64,000 bases of DNA, taken from assembly GCF_017377575.1 (NCBI RefSeq), contig NZ_JAFREM010000025.1, positions 162,878 through 226,877 of the forward strand, written 5' to 3'. The DNA comes from Candidatus Enterococcus moelleringii. Lineage in GTDB: Bacteria > Bacillota > Bacilli > Lactobacillales > Enterococcaceae. The notes under the pieces were generated by a model that was not told where the DNA came from, ran no database searches, and saw only the letters and a list, made by a program, of their open reading frames with translations. Both the position numbers and the translations under genes were made by a program. Within the stretch, counting starts at the first letter, position 1; the number at the start of each line of letters is the position of its first letter. This document shows positions 35,140-44,536 of the stretch, piece by piece.

Positions 35140-35505
35140 ATGGAATTAGTTGTAATGCCAGAAGAATTGTCAGTCTTTCAAGTGGCTGATTTAGCGATGT
35201 TGGATTTAAGTGTTCGGCCGTTGTTTTTAGGTGTAACGGATGAAGAAAATTCAGTGGTGGCACCTACCGACAGTGTACCGGCAGAAACGATTCAACGAGC
35301 AGACGATTGGCGGGGCTTCAAAATTGCTGGGGTTCTGGATTTTGCGTTAGTGGGTATTCTGGCGAAAATCACGGGAATCTTGGCGGAAAAGGAAATCAGT
35401 GTGTTTGCCTTGTCTACCTACAATACCGATTATGTGCTGGTTAAGGCGGCAAGTTTTAAGGCTGCGATGGATACCTTGTCAGCTGCTGGATACGAAGTGA
35501 AGTAA
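35140..35505 (+). CDS. ACT domain-containing protein (CASTOR/ThrR-like)
   Basis: 121 residues with two ACT-type modules; the second has LDFALVGILAKITGILAEKEISVFALSTYNTDYVLVKA, the amino-acid-binding ACT_7 pattern. Such proteins sense or bind amino acids. It starts immediately after the GNAT stop (overlap-free, AAAAGGAG inside the previous gene), so the pair is an operon; a link between amino-acid sensing and acetylation is an inference. Confidence 0.82.
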   Translation: MELVVMPEELSVFQVADLAMLDLSVRPLFLGVTDEENSVVAPTDSVPAETIQRADDWRGFKIAGVLDFALVGILAKITGILAEKEISVFALSTYNTDYVLVKAASFKAAMDTLSAAGYEVK

Positions 35506-35544
35506 AAAAAGCATTAGCGACAGTTTTTGTCACTAACACTTTAG

Positions 35545-35588
35545 CTGTAGACAAAGTTCCTGAAATGGAGGGCTGTCTGCAGTTTTTT
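35545..35588 (+). terminator. intrinsic terminator
   Basis: CTGTAGACA / TGTCTGCAG with six T; a weaker hairpin (TTAGCGACA / TGTCACTAA) lies just before it. Confidence 0.75.
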
Positions 35589-35590
35589 AT

Positions 35591-36226
35591 TTACCCGAAG
35601 ACCGCCAGCATGGTAGAAATAAAGTTTCCAGCCCCATGCAGGATGATACTTGGGATAATGGAGCCATTGTATATTTTTTCGTTCAGCCAGCCTAAAAGCA
35701 AGGCACCCATTGCCGTAAAAACAAACATCAGCACGTGATACCACAGGCTAACTTCCATTCCGATCACCAGATAAAGTATATTGTGCATCAGTGCAAATAA
35801 AACACCTTGTAAAATAATCCCTGGAACCGTACCAAATTTGCTGCAAAGTCGTTTGCACAGGAACCCTCTGAATAGAATTTCTTCGGCTACTCCGTTGGCG
35901 ATAAAATTCTCAATCAGCGCCGGCACGATAGCGGCTGCGCCCATTCCAGCATAAGCGTTGCCGGATACAGAGGCACTGTTTTCCAAATATTCTAACGATT
36001 TGGCATCGATCAGCTGAGTGAAATCAAAGCTGTAGAAGAAATAATACACAGCAGCGAAAATAATTAATACCCACCACTGACTTTTCAATTGTGGCTTGTA
36101 TAACCCAATCCATTTGAAAAATCCAACTTCTTTTCTATGCCTAAAAAACCACCATAAAACCGGTATTAGTGAAAAAATGACTAAATTGACGATTGCACCT
36201 GTGATGCTTGATAAGATCTCTCCCAT
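35591..36226 (-). CDS. CPBP family intramembrane glutamic endopeptidase
   Basis: 211 residues, about seven membrane helices. The CPBP (Abi/Rce1) catalytic motif EEILFRGFL (Glu-Glu and Arg) is followed by the His motifs in FALMHNILYLV and SIILHGAGNF. These proteases act in the membrane; Gram-positive members are linked to bacteriocin self-immunity or CAAX-like cleavage. ATG 36226 follows AAGGAGA. Monocistronic. Confidence 0.87.
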   Translation of the reverse strand: MGEILSSITGAIVNLVIFSLIPVLWWFFRHRKEVGFFKWIGLYKPQLKSQWWVLIIFAAVYYFFYSFDFTQLIDAKSLEYLENSASVSGNAYAGMGAAAIVPALIENFIANGVAEEILFRGFLCKRLCSKFGTVPGIILQGVLFALMHNILYLVIGMEVSLWYHVLMFVFTAMGALLLGWLNEKIYNGSIIPSIILHGAGNFISTMLAVFG

Positions 36227-36340
36227 GATAATCTCCTTAAAATATGATGAGTAATTTTGGTGTTATGTGGGGCAGTATAGCACAACCATTGCCATTCGTC
36301 CATGCAGTTACTGCTGGGTTCTCAAGTTTTTTGCCAAATA

Positions 36341-36368
36341 AAAAGAGGAATCAGAACCCGATTCCTCT
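36341..36368 (-). terminator. intrinsic terminator (leftward)
   Basis: AGAGGAATC / GATTCCTCT with a run of A on the plus strand, closing the DUF554 gene. Confidence 0.8.
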
Positions 36369-36371
36369 CTA

Positions 36372-37073
36372 CTAGAAATAATAATACTGCACAAACAAAA
36401 AGGCGATCAGCACCAAAATGCTTGGCAAGAAGTTGGACACTCGGATCTTGGTGAGCTTAATGATATTCAAGCCAATTCCCAAAATCATCAAACCGCCGAT
36501 GGCACTGATTTCGTGCATCAAAATATCCAGCAGCTCTTGCGGCAGGTATTTGACAATAAAGCTGGCGAAAATCGTGATGGCACCTTGATAAATCACAACC
36601 GGAAACGCCGAGAACAGCACGCCTACACCTAGTGAAGCCGTCAGCATAATCGACATGAATCCATCCATTACGGCTTTAGTGAATAAGGTCTGGTGATTGC
36701 CGGCCACGCCGCTTTCGATGGCGCCGATGATACCCATCGAGCCGATCAAGTAAATCAGGGTAGCAGTCACGAAGCCTTCCGCGAAATTACTATTACCGCG
36801 AGCGAATTTCCGCTCCAAATACAAGCCGATGTTGTTCATACCGTCTTCGATTTTTAAAAATTCCCCAATCATTCCACCAAGACAAATACTGATAATAATC
36901 AAAGTAAAAGAACTGGCCTGAATCGCCATTTGAATCGCCAGCGCGATAACTCCCAGCGCGATCCCCTTGGTGACCGTATCCTTGGTCTGTTCCTTCATAT
37001 TTTTGAGGACGATGCCTGAAAGACTTCCTCCAATAATTGCTATTCCATTAACAATTGAACCCAACAAGATCAT
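36372..37073 (-). CDS. DUF554 family membrane protein
   Basis: 233 residues, seven hydrophobic helices, with the DUF554 hallmarks: the opening ILLGSIVNGIAIIGGSLSGI, SICLGGMIGEFLKIED, GFVTATLIYLIGSMGIIGAIESG and TASLGVGVLFSAFPV. Function unknown; often described as a possible transporter. ATG 37073 follows AAAGGGTG; longer in-frame starts upstream add an unrelated polar stretch. Confidence 0.86.
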   Translation of the reverse strand: MILLGSIVNGIAIIGGSLSGIVLKNMKEQTKDTVTKGIALGVIALAIQMAIQASSFTLIIISICLGGMIGEFLKIEDGMNNIGLYLERKFARGNSNFAEGFVTATLIYLIGSMGIIGAIESGVAGNHQTLFTKAVMDGFMSIMLTASLGVGVLFSAFPVVIYQGAITIFASFIVKYLPQELLDILMHEISAIGGLMILGIGLNIIKLTKIRVSNFLPSILVLIAFLFVQYYYF

Positions 37074-37175
37074 CCTGCAACACCCTTTCAGCGATTCTAA
37101 ATATTCCGTGAGAATCGTATTAAAATCTTTAATCATCATACTAACATGACTTGTCAGATTTTGGAACAATTACAT

Positions 37176-37204
37176 GAAAAAAGAGTGGAAAGATTTCCAC
37201 TCTT
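37176..37204 (-). terminator. intrinsic terminator (leftward)
   Basis: AAGAGTGGAA-AGA-TTTCCACTCTT with A-run on the plus strand, ending the APC permease gene. Confidence 0.82.
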
Positions 37205-38627
37205 AGCTGTGTTTTTCCCGTTTGGCTAAGGCCGGCATCACAAAGCCCAGGCCGATTAAAACCACGATTCCCACAATATTCAAAATCAATTGATGCCAGA
37301 ACAAGGATGAGCCGTAAGCAGCATCCTGCGGCAGAATCCCGAAGAGCGTCGCCAGCACGGTAATAATCAAACACCACCAGCCGACAAAAATCGCCATCCG
37401 GTCATTTTTGATAAAGACATAATCCGATTGGAATTTCTGACTGTCCATGCGAATGCGGATAAAGGCATAAAAAATCCAGCAGGTAACTCCCGGCGAAATG
37501 ATGCCGTTCAGATTCAGCAGCCAGTTGAAAATATCGTTCATATCCGGCAAGAAAACTCCCAACAGTAAAATAAACGCACTTAAACCAGTCGTCAGGATAT
37601 AGCCATTAATCGGTAGTCCATCAGCGTTTAGCTTAGTCAATTTCTTCGGTAAAAATTGTTTGCCGGTATCCGAGATCAGCATGCGAGTCATGGCATCCAG
37701 CAAGACCGCCAACAGCGCACACATGTAAATAATCTGAGTTACCGCAAAAATGTACATCAAGGTGTTGCCTAAATGATAGAACTCACCCAACCGTTGGAAG
37801 GCATAATATGAGCCGTTCATTTTCAAATTGTTGGGCAAATTGTGAGCATCGAAGAACACACCAAGTGAAAAGGAACCAAACACCGTTAGGAAAATCGTCA
37901 TCACCGTCAGCATCACCATTGCCCGCGGAAAATCCCGGTTTGGTTTCTTCATGCGAGTCACAAAAGGCGCCACCAGTTCGGCACCATTAATGGCATAAAT
38001 CAACAGACCAATCGTCGTTAAATAATGCAAATCGAACTTCGGCAGCAGTGTCCGCCAAGTCATCGGTTGCGTTTCAATATGACCATTGGGCATAAACAGT
38101 GAAGTGAAGGTCATGATGACAAACAACACCGCTAGCACAAACATGGCGCCGCCGCCCAGGGTACTCAGCACTTCCAGCGATTTTTTGAAACGCTGCTGCA
38201 GAAAAATAAAGGCCAAGAAAATCACGAAGGTTAACAAGGCAAACATGGAATTGGACATGGTGTCCTCCATGGAATCATTGCCGTTGATCAGCCAGCCACC
38301 GCCTACCACGACGGCATTAGCGGTATCCACTACGTAAGGAATCGAAGCCGCCCAATAGGTCCAGGCGGTAAAGTAGCCTAGCCGATCGCCGCTAGTGCCT
38401 CGCACCCACGAACTCAGGCCGCCGCCTTCATGATTGAAGACCGAGCCTAGTTGACCTACCATCAGTGAATAAGGAATCACGTATAAAAGCAGTAAAATAA
38501 TCCAAGAGGTAATGACACCCATCCCTTGGTTGGCAAAGTTGTAAATAATGTCGTCAAAACCGATCACGGTGACAAATGACATCAAGGCCAGCACCGGCCA
38601 GGAAATAAATTTTTTCTTTTCTTCCAT
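37203..38627 (-). CDS. APC family amino acid permease
   Basis: 474 residues, twelve membrane helices. Helix 1 contains ALMSFVTVIGFDDIIYNFANQG, then SYSLMVGQLGSVFNHEGGGLSSWV, where GGGLSSW is a conserved APC loop. It resembles the amino acid/glutamate-GABA-type permeases; substrate unknown. It stands divergently to a PucR-type regulator 239 bases away, which likely controls it. ATG 38627 follows GGAGGG. Confidence 0.84.
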   Translation of the reverse strand: MEEKKKFISWPVLALMSFVTVIGFDDIIYNFANQGMGVITSWIILLLLYVIPYSLMVGQLGSVFNHEGGGLSSWVRGTSGDRLGYFTAWTYWAASIPYVVDTANAVVVGGGWLINGNDSMEDTMSNSMFALLTFVIFLAFIFLQQRFKKSLEVLSTLGGGAMFVLAVLFVIMTFTSLFMPNGHIETQPMTWRTLLPKFDLHYLTTIGLLIYAINGAELVAPFVTRMKKPNRDFPRAMVMLTVMTIFLTVFGSFSLGVFFDAHNLPNNLKMNGSYYAFQRLGEFYHLGNTLMYIFAVTQIIYMCALLAVLLDAMTRMLISDTGKQFLPKKLTKLNADGLPINGYILTTGLSAFILLLGVFLPDMNDIFNWLLNLNGIISPGVTCWIFYAFIRIRMDSQKFQSDYVFIKNDRMAIFVGWWCLIITVLATLFGILPQDAAYGSSLFWHQLILNIVGIVVLIGLGFVMPALAKREKHS

Positions 38628-38687
38628 CTAAAAGCCCTCCAAATTATGATTTTTCACAATCAACTGCGATATCACACGGAGGCTTGT

Positions 38688-38710
38688 TTCGATAGTCGGT
38701 CACCATCGAA
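38688..38710. promoter_or_regulatory. inverted repeat in permease/PucR divergent region
   Basis: TTCGAT (38688-38693) and ATCGAA (38705-38710), 11 bases apart. A leftward TATAAT lies at about 38728-38733, so the repeat would sit just downstream of the permease start point. Candidate PucR operator. Confidence 0.4.
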
Positions 38711-38866
38711 GTACTTCCTTTCTACTATTATATATAGGTAAAATACGATTTATCTTGCCACAAAAGAAGAGCCGCCGTCAACTATTTAAGAAAAATAATT
38801 CTGAGGTCCCATAGACAAGCAAAGGGGAATTTGCTATCGTAGAAAAAATGCGAGAATGAGGAAGTG

Positions 38867-40438
38867 GTGAATAAAATGGGTGTGAAATTAAAAGATCTAT
38901 TGCTGCTGCCGTCGCTGCGGGAAGCCGAAGTGATTGCTGGGCATAATAGTTTAACCAATACTGTAACATCTTTATCGTTTTTGGAAGTTTCCGATATGGA
39001 TTTTTTTAACAATAATATTGCGCTGGAGCATGAGTATTATGCCGGCGAGCTGGTGATTACCTCGCTTTTCAGTATTCGCAACGATGTGAAGAAGCAGTGT
39101 GATACGATTCGTTATCTTCACAGCGTCGGTGAGGTCGGGATGCTGCTGTATTATGTAGGGATTGTGATTCCGAAGCTTTCCCCGGAAGTCATCAAGGTGG
39201 CCGATGAGCTGGATTTTGTGATTATTCTGATGCCGAAAAATAATGTGTCGCTGCGCTACAATGAAGCGATTGTGGAGATTATGTCGGAAATTCTGAAGGA
39301 GAAATCGCCGGACAATATCGTGAACGAAGTGTTGGAGAAGGCTTCTTTGCTGCCGGAGCATTTGCGGAGTGTTGAGATGACTCTGAAAATTTTGTCCGAT
39401 ATTTTGCGGGCTAATATTATTTTGACCAATGCCGATGGACAGGTGATTAACCAGATCAAATGGCCCCGGAATTCCACGATGGATGTGGCGCAATTTGTGA
39501 AACAGAATCCGATCGAGGACGGCTTGCAGGAGCAAAAGGATGAATTTTCCTTCTATTATAAAGAGATTTATCATAAGGACAATGGTGTCTTGAATCTGTA
39601 CCTGATTCGCGAGCATAATCTGCTGACGCAAGTGGAGTGCGAGCAAGCGGTGGAGCTAGTCCGGGTTTCTTTGAATCTATGGGGCAAAAAGCATGGTGAA
39701 GTCAGCGAGTATGCTTTGCTACAGGCGATTTTAAATGATGAAAGTGAAAAAATGTACCGTTTAGCCAAGAGTCTGGCGGTGGATGTGAAGGCTATCGACA
39801 TGATGTGGCTGCTGCAGCTAAAGGATTTGCAGCAGGAAAAGGAAATCAAAGCGGAGCTGCTGGAGTATGTAGCGAAATTTTACCGGACCTGTGTGGTGCA
39901 GGTGGTGGACAATCAGCTGGTGGTGCTTTTGGGAAATTATCGCCACAACGATTCCGAGCTGGAGCTGAGCAATGAGTACATGAACATCACCCAGTATCAG
40001 GAGCAGATCGCAAGCTTGGTTCTGTGCCCACGGATGCGCAATACCACCGATGTCCGCAATACCTACCAGCTGGTGAGTGAAGTGTCCGCTCAGGTGCCGA
40101 CTGTTTTTAAAGCCCGCAAGAATTTCTCTATTAGCGAGATGCGGCAGGTTGCGTATGCCATTAAGATGGTGCAGTCAGGTGAAGCCGAAGTGGAAGGTTG
40201 GCTGGCGCTGTTGGAACCGATTATGGACAACCAAGAATACATGACCACCCTGTGCAGCTTTTTGTTGGATTCCAGCGCCGATTTCCAGCGCTGCAGCGAG
40301 CTGTTGTTTATCCATAAAAACACCGTTAAATACCGCATCAAAAAAATCAGCGAACTGCTGGGCTATGATGTCACGCACTTTTCCGAAAGCTACGAGTGCT
40401 ACATCGCCTGCATGATTTACTGTATGATTAATCGCTAA
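38867..40438 (+). CDS. PucR family transcriptional regulator
   Basis: About 523 residues. An N-terminal PucR-like domain (VKLKDLLLLPSLREAEVIAGH..., about 1-130), a central domain, and a C-terminal PucR helix-turn-helix (CSELLFIHKNTVKYRIKKISELLGYD). Members respond to nitrogen or purine metabolites. It faces the APC permease gene divergently and is probably its regulator. Start uncertain: GAGGAAG suits GTG 38867; ATG 38876 is the alternative. Confidence 0.85.
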   Translation: MNKMGVKLKDLLLLPSLREAEVIAGHNSLTNTVTSLSFLEVSDMDFFNNNIALEHEYYAGELVITSLFSIRNDVKKQCDTIRYLHSVGEVGMLLYYVGIVIPKLSPEVIKVADELDFVIILMPKNNVSLRYNEAIVEIMSEILKEKSPDNIVNEVLEKASLLPEHLRSVEMTLKILSDILRANIILTNADGQVINQIKWPRNSTMDVAQFVKQNPIEDGLQEQKDEFSFYYKEIYHKDNGVLNLYLIREHNLLTQVECEQAVELVRVSLNLWGKKHGEVSEYALLQAILNDESEKMYRLAKSLAVDVKAIDMMWLLQLKDLQQEKEIKAELLEYVAKFYRTCVVQVVDNQLVVLLGNYRHNDSELELSNEYMNITQYQEQIASLVLCPRMRNTTDVRNTYQLVSEVSAQVPTVFKARKNFSISEMRQVAYAIKMVQSGEAEVEGWLALLEPIMDNQEYMTTLCSFLLDSSADFQRCSELLFIHKNTVKYRIKKISELLGYDVTHFSESYECYIACMIYCMINR

Positions 40439-40464
40439 GTCTAGACTCAGGTCTAGGCTTTTTT
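40437..40464. terminator. intrinsic terminator
   Basis: AAGTCTAGAC-TCAG-GTCTAGGCTT with T-run. Nearly the same stem is used after the CsoR-family gene at 42316. Confidence 0.82.
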
Positions 40465-41799
40465 CAAATGGACTGGAAGCTTCTGCAAATCCAGCTGCCG
40501 CAAATTTTTCCTGAACTTGTAGGAAAGATAAAGTGCTCGTATATACAGATCGATCCCGATGGACAGCCAAATCCCGGCAATGCCCCAGCCTAAATATTGC
40601 CCCAACACCATTACGCCAATAATTCTCAAGCCCCACATACCCACAGCGGTACTGTACAGCGGCGACTTGGTATCCCCCATGCCTTGCAGCGAACCGGTGG
40701 TGATCAAGCTGATGGCTAAGCCGGGTTGATTAAAGGCATCGATCCGCAAAGCTGTTACAATCTGGGAAATGGCGGTGGCGTCATTCGTAAACACCCGAGC
40801 AAAATACGGGGAGCCTACAAACAAAATTACCCCTAAGCCGCTCATAAAAATGACCCCATACTTAGCAGCCAGAAAGGCCACTCGCTTGGCTTGCGGATAA
40901 TCCTTCGCCCCGATGCTGACACCTACCAAAGTAGAGGCGGCCGTCGCCAAACCATAAGCCGGCATGTAGACGAAGCTTTCGATATTTCCCGCAATTGAAT
41001 GAGCCGCAAAAGTTTTTGCCCCGATGGCTACAATTAGGCCGAAATACAGCACCTGACCAAGCCGCATGACCAGCCGTTCCAATGCTGCTGGAATCGACAG
41101 TTGGATTAGCGGTCGAAAATTACTGACGGAGAAGACTTCTTTGATAGTAAAAGCCACCGTCGATTGTTTGATTTTATTAAAAAGCAGGAGACAACCCAAC
41201 AAGCGAGACACACTGGTGCCGATCGCTGTCCCTAAAATGCCTAACGCCGGAATTGGTCCGAAGCCAAAGATTAAAATAAAATCTAGTCCGACATTTAACA
41301 GATTCACCACGACGCTAATTTTCATCGGCGTTTTAGTATCACCGGTAGCTCGCAAGATACTGCCGAAAATGGTCATCACTGATAAAAAGATCGAAGTTCC
41401 GCCAACGACAAAGAAGAAGGTTAGTGAATAGTCCATCACTTGGGCACTTGCGCCCATCAGCTGTAAAATCGGCCGACCGAAAAGCAAAGTGCCAAGGCCA
41501 AACAATGCGCCGATTAAAATTGCCAAAAAGGTGGACTGCCGCGCGATCAAGGTCGCGTCCTCGGGTTCCTTGGCGCCGATGTGCTGGGCGATTAAGGAAG
41601 AACTGCCGACACCTAGCGCAATAAAAATCGCTAAATAAACATTTAACACCGAATTTGCCACACCAACAGCGGTTACCGCCAGTAAGCCGATCTTCGACAC
41701 TAACAATGTATCAACAAAACCCACCAGCGTCTGTAAAAGGTTTTCGATTGTTGCCGGAATTGCCAGGTTCAGTAGTCTTTTTTCTAAAGTTGGTTCCAT
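40453..41799 (-). CDS. MATE family efflux transporter
   Basis: 448 residues, twelve helices. N-terminal NLAIPATIENLLQTLVGFVDTLL, GVGSSSLIAQHIGAKEPEDA, VVNLLNVGLDFILIFGFGPIPALGILGTAIGTSVS and the second-half TLVGVSIGAKDYPQAK are typical of the NorM-like group. H+/Na+ antiport of drugs or metabolites. Upstream sits a CsoR-type operator and a divergent CsoR-family gene, suggesting metal- or sulfur-species-linked control. ATG 41799 follows AGGTGATAT. Confidence 0.88.
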   Translation of the reverse strand: MEPTLEKRLLNLAIPATIENLLQTLVGFVDTLLVSKIGLLAVTAVGVANSVLNVYLAIFIALGVGSSSLIAQHIGAKEPEDATLIARQSTFLAILIGALFGLGTLLFGRPILQLMGASAQVMDYSLTFFFVVGGTSIFLSVMTIFGSILRATGDTKTPMKISVVVNLLNVGLDFILIFGFGPIPALGILGTAIGTSVSRLLGCLLLFNKIKQSTVAFTIKEVFSVSNFRPLIQLSIPAALERLVMRLGQVLYFGLIVAIGAKTFAAHSIAGNIESFVYMPAYGLATAASTLVGVSIGAKDYPQAKRVAFLAAKYGVIFMSGLGVILFVGSPYFARVFTNDATAISQIVTALRIDAFNQPGLAISLITTGSLQGMGDTKSPLYSTAVGMWGLRIIGVMVLGQYLGWGIAGIWLSIGIDLYIRALYLSYKFRKNLRQLDLQKLPVHLKKA

Positions 41800-41823
41800 T
41801 TATATCACCTGCTTTTCGTTTAT

Positions 41824-41850
41824 ATGCCCTATGGGGGTATCTGGTATAAT
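41824..41850. promoter_or_regulatory. CsoR-type operator and promoter between MATE and CsoR-family genes
   Basis: ATGCCCTATGGGGGTAT (41824-41840) has the G-tract palindrome typical of CsoR/CstR operators (C-tract, TA, G-tract with AT ends). A rightward extended -10, TGGTATAAT (41842-41850), lies immediately beside it. Confidence 0.65.
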
Positions 41851-42010
41851 AAGCATATAAAATTGTTGGGATTTAGTCAATAGCTGAGGCTATTTTCTCG
41901 ATTTACCAGCAGTTTTCGCCAAAGAATGGTTTACAATCAGTCTTCCCTCGTGCTATCTTTGTAGGAAACAATACGGAAAATCGTAAACAAAAAGCAGGGG
42001 AGACTGAACA

Positions 42011-42292
42011 ATGAGTCATTTACCAGATCATCAAGTGGATGCGTTAGTGAAGCGGATTAATCGGATTGAAGGTCAGATCGGCGGCATCAAGAAGATGATT
42101 ATCGCCGAAAAGCCTTACGATGAAATTATCATCCAGCTCAATTCGACTCGTTCAGCGATGCAAAACATCAGCAAACTCTTGCTGGAGGCGCAGGCGGACC
42201 ATTCGCTGTTGAACGTGGCCGACGGTGGTTCCTTAGACAAAGAAATGGAAAAGCTGCAAAAAGTGATTAAGCAATATAATAGGATGAATTAG
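42011..42292 (+). CDS. CsoR/RcnR/CstR family regulator without any cysteine
   Basis: 93 residues, all helical, with the family helix VDALVKRINRIEGQIGGIKKMI and TRSAMQNISKLLLEAQADHSLL. CsoR and CstR bind Cu(I) or sulfur species through two conserved cysteines. This protein contains none: the position after KPY is Asp, and the C-terminal helix has His but no Cys. It may sense another metal (RcnR/InrS use His) or a non-metal ligand. It lies 150 bases after a CsoR-like operator and divergently to a MATE pump. ATG 42011 with AGGGGAG. Confidence 0.84.
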   Translation: MSHLPDHQVDALVKRINRIEGQIGGIKKMIIAEKPYDEIIIQLNSTRSAMQNISKLLLEAQADHSLLNVADGGSLDKEMEKLQKVIKQYNRMN

Positions 42293-42315
42293 CATTAAGC
42301 TCATTTGCCGAGTTG

Positions 42316-42341
42316 GTCTAGACGGTTGTCTAGGCTTTTTT
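42316..42341 (+). terminator. intrinsic terminator
   Basis: GTCTAGAC-GGTT-GTCTAGGC with six T after the CsoR-family gene. Confidence 0.82.
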
Positions 42342-42494
42342 GGTGCTGATCTAAATAAGTAGACAGTTCTGTTTGCGCGATTTTTCATGGTTGTTCCTGT
42401 AAAAAGAATGATTTTTGAAGAAAAATGGCAGAAAACTCATCTTATTTTTATTTTGTGGGCATTTACTGGTAAAATAAAGAGAGGGAGGTGCGAG

Positions 42495-43007
42495 ATGATC
42501 GAAACAGAACGCTTAGTATTACGAGAGTGGGGAACATCAAACCTGCCTGATTTGAAGCGTTTTTTACAAGATGCCGAGGTTATGTGGGCCTATGAGCATG
42601 CCTTTTCTGATGAAGAAGTGACGAATTGGCTGCAGTGGAATATGGATTCTTATCGAGAAAACGGCTATGGCCTGTGGGCGATGGTACATAAAGCGACCGG
42701 CGAAATTATCGGCGAGTGCGGCATCACACCGCAAACTGTCGACGGGGTTGTTTATCCAGAAATTGGTTATCACTTAGTCAAAAGCTACTGGCACCATGGT
42801 TATGCCGTTGAAGCGGCTCAAGCCGTGAAGGTCTGGGGCTTTGAAGAAAAGGAATTTCCAGAACTGATTTCTACAGTGCGGGATACCAACTTGGCCTCCA
42901 TGAATGTAGCGATTCGCAATGGCATGATCGTGAAGAAACGTTATGTGAAGCACTATCGGGGGATTGATATGCCCCATTATGTGTTTAGTATACGTAACGA
43001 GAATTAG
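42495..43007 (+). CDS. GNAT N-acetyltransferase (RimJ/RimL type)
   Basis: 170 residues. N-terminal IETERLVLREWGTSNLPDLKRFL and GECGITPQ, then EIGYHLVKSYWHHGYAVEAAQAV, the Rim-type acetyl-CoA loop, and VRDTNLASMNVAIRNGM, which is the characteristic motif. Acceptor unknown. ATG 42495 follows GAGGGAGG; the open frame upstream has no ribosome site. Confidence 0.86.
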   Translation: MIETERLVLREWGTSNLPDLKRFLQDAEVMWAYEHAFSDEEVTNWLQWNMDSYRENGYGLWAMVHKATGEIIGECGITPQTVDGVVYPEIGYHLVKSYWHHGYAVEAAQAVKVWGFEEKEFPELISTVRDTNLASMNVAIRNGMIVKKRYVKHYRGIDMPHYVFSIRNEN

Positions 43008-43061
43008 TCCCATTTTATTAGAAGAAATGAATATCTTATCAATAAGGAGGAATGTGATTTA

Positions 43062-43745
43062 ATGAAGAAAACCTTCAAAGAAGTAGTAATGGCAATTGTA
43101 CCTATGACAGTCTTGATTATCATCCTGACGCTGGTTTTTGCACCGTTGGGGTTGGAAGAGATGCTGACATTTCTAGTGGGCGCGGGAATTATGATGATTG
43201 GGATGACCTTGTTTTTGTTTGGCTCTGATTATTCCATGATGGAAGTCGGAGATTTGTTAGGGAAGTTTTTGATTAAAAAGCGGAGTTTACCGCTGCTGGT
43301 GAGTCTAGCCTTTATTATTGGAATTGTTATCACCATTGCTGAGCCTTCCGTTCAGGTCTTGGCGCAGCAAGTACGGGAAATATCCGACGGGGCGATTCCC
43401 CGCACGATTTTAATCGGGGTCGTAAGTGTCGGCACTGGGATCTTCTTAGCCTTCGCGGTATTGCGGATGGTCTTTAAGTTCTCTTACTTGAAAATGATGG
43501 CGGTAGGCTATGCTGCAATTTTAGTCGCCTCATTTTTCACCGATCCACAGTTTATGCCGATCGCTTTTGATGCTGGTGGTGTAACGACGGGGCCGGTAAC
43601 AGTGCCCTTTATTTTATCCTTTGCCACCGGGTTAACTAGTATGGTTAAACAAGGCAAAAATGAAAATGACAGCTTCGGCATGGTGGGTGTTTCTTCACTA
43701 GGTCCGGTCTTGGCTGTAATGCTGTTGGGAGTGATCTTCCGATGA
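43062..43745 (+). CDS. DUF1538 family membrane protein, first copy
   Basis: 227 residues, six or more membrane helices with the DUF1538 motifs EPSVQVLAQQVREISDGAIPR and FDAGGVTTGPVTVPFILSF. DUF1538 proteins are pore-like membrane proteins usually found as two tandem halves plus a PII-like protein. ATG 43062 follows AAGGAGG; overlaps the next gene by 4 bases. Confidence 0.86.
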   Translation: MKKTFKEVVMAIVPMTVLIIILTLVFAPLGLEEMLTFLVGAGIMMIGMTLFLFGSDYSMMEVGDLLGKFLIKKRSLPLLVSLAFIIGIVITIAEPSVQVLAQQVREISDGAIPRTILIGVVSVGTGIFLAFAVLRMVFKFSYLKMMAVGYAAILVASFFTDPQFMPIAFDAGGVTTGPVTVPFILSFATGLTSMVKQGKNENDSFGMVGVSSLGPVLAVMLLGVIFR

Positions 43746-44536
43746 GCTTAGATATCAATGATTTGTTGGCGCGGATTTTGACTGGGATCGATGGAGTCAC
43801 GTGGGATGTTGTTTTGTCAGTTGCTCCGATTGTTTTGATTTTTGTGGTATTGAATGCTACCAGCTTTAAGCTGCGGAAGCGGCGTTTTGCGACGATTATG
43901 AAGAGCTTTTTGATTACCACCATCGGACTGATTTTGTTCCTGCATGGGGTAAACATTGCTTACTTGCCGATTGGTCAGCATTTAGGCGGCGCGATTGCGG
44001 CCATGGACAACAACTGGATTTTGATTCCGTTAGGCTTTGCGATGGGTTTTCTAGTTGGCTTTGCGGAACCGGCGATTCACGTAATGGTGAAGCAGGTGGA
44101 GGACCAAAGCGATGGGCGGATTAAGGGCAATTTGCTGCTGGCTTCCATCTCAATTGGGATCGGGATAGCGGTTAGTCTGTCGATGTGGCGTCTGTTGGCG
44201 GGATTTTCGTTGTATTACTTTTTAATTCCAGGTTACCTTTTGGTCTTTATTCTTGGACGGAAAGTCGATAAAATGTTCTTAGCCATGGCCTTTGATAATG
44301 GCGGAGTGGCAACGGGTCCGATGTGTTCCACCTTTATTTTAGCGATGTGTGTCTCGATCGCTTCTCAGATCGAAGGCCGTGACCCGATGATTGACGGATT
44401 TGGCGTTGTGGCAATGATTGCTTTAACCCCTATTTTAACTACGTTGGTTTTAGGGTATATTTATAAGATGAAGGACGAGCGCGATCGGAAATTCAGACAG
44501 GCGATACAGGATAGTGAGGGAGAAGAAGATGAGTAA
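43742..44536 (+). CDS. DUF1538 family membrane protein, second copy
   Basis: 264 residues, same architecture: GFAEPAIHVMVKQVEDQSDGRIKG and FDNGGVATGPMCSTFILAM mirror the first copy. The two proteins probably form one transporter or channel. ATG 43742 overlaps the previous stop (ATGA), and its own end overlaps the PII-like gene by 8 bases, so all three are translationally coupled. Confidence 0.86.
   Translation: MSLDINDLLARILTGIDGVTWDVVLSVAPIVLIFVVLNATSFKLRKRRFATIMKSFLITTIGLILFLHGVNIAYLPIGQHLGGAIAAMDNNWILIPLGFAMGFLVGFAEPAIHVMVKQVEDQSDGRIKGNLLLASISIGIGIAVSLSMWRLLAGFSLYYFLIPGYLLVFILGRKVDKMFLAMAFDNGGVATGPMCSTFILAMCVSIASQIEGRDPMIDGFGVVAMIALTPILTTLVLGYIYKMKDERDRKFRQAIQDSEGEEDE

Noticed and set aside
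38972..39646. Long minus-strand ORF inside the PucR gene
   Set aside because: His/Gln/Asn-rich shadow of the real gene with no ribosome site.
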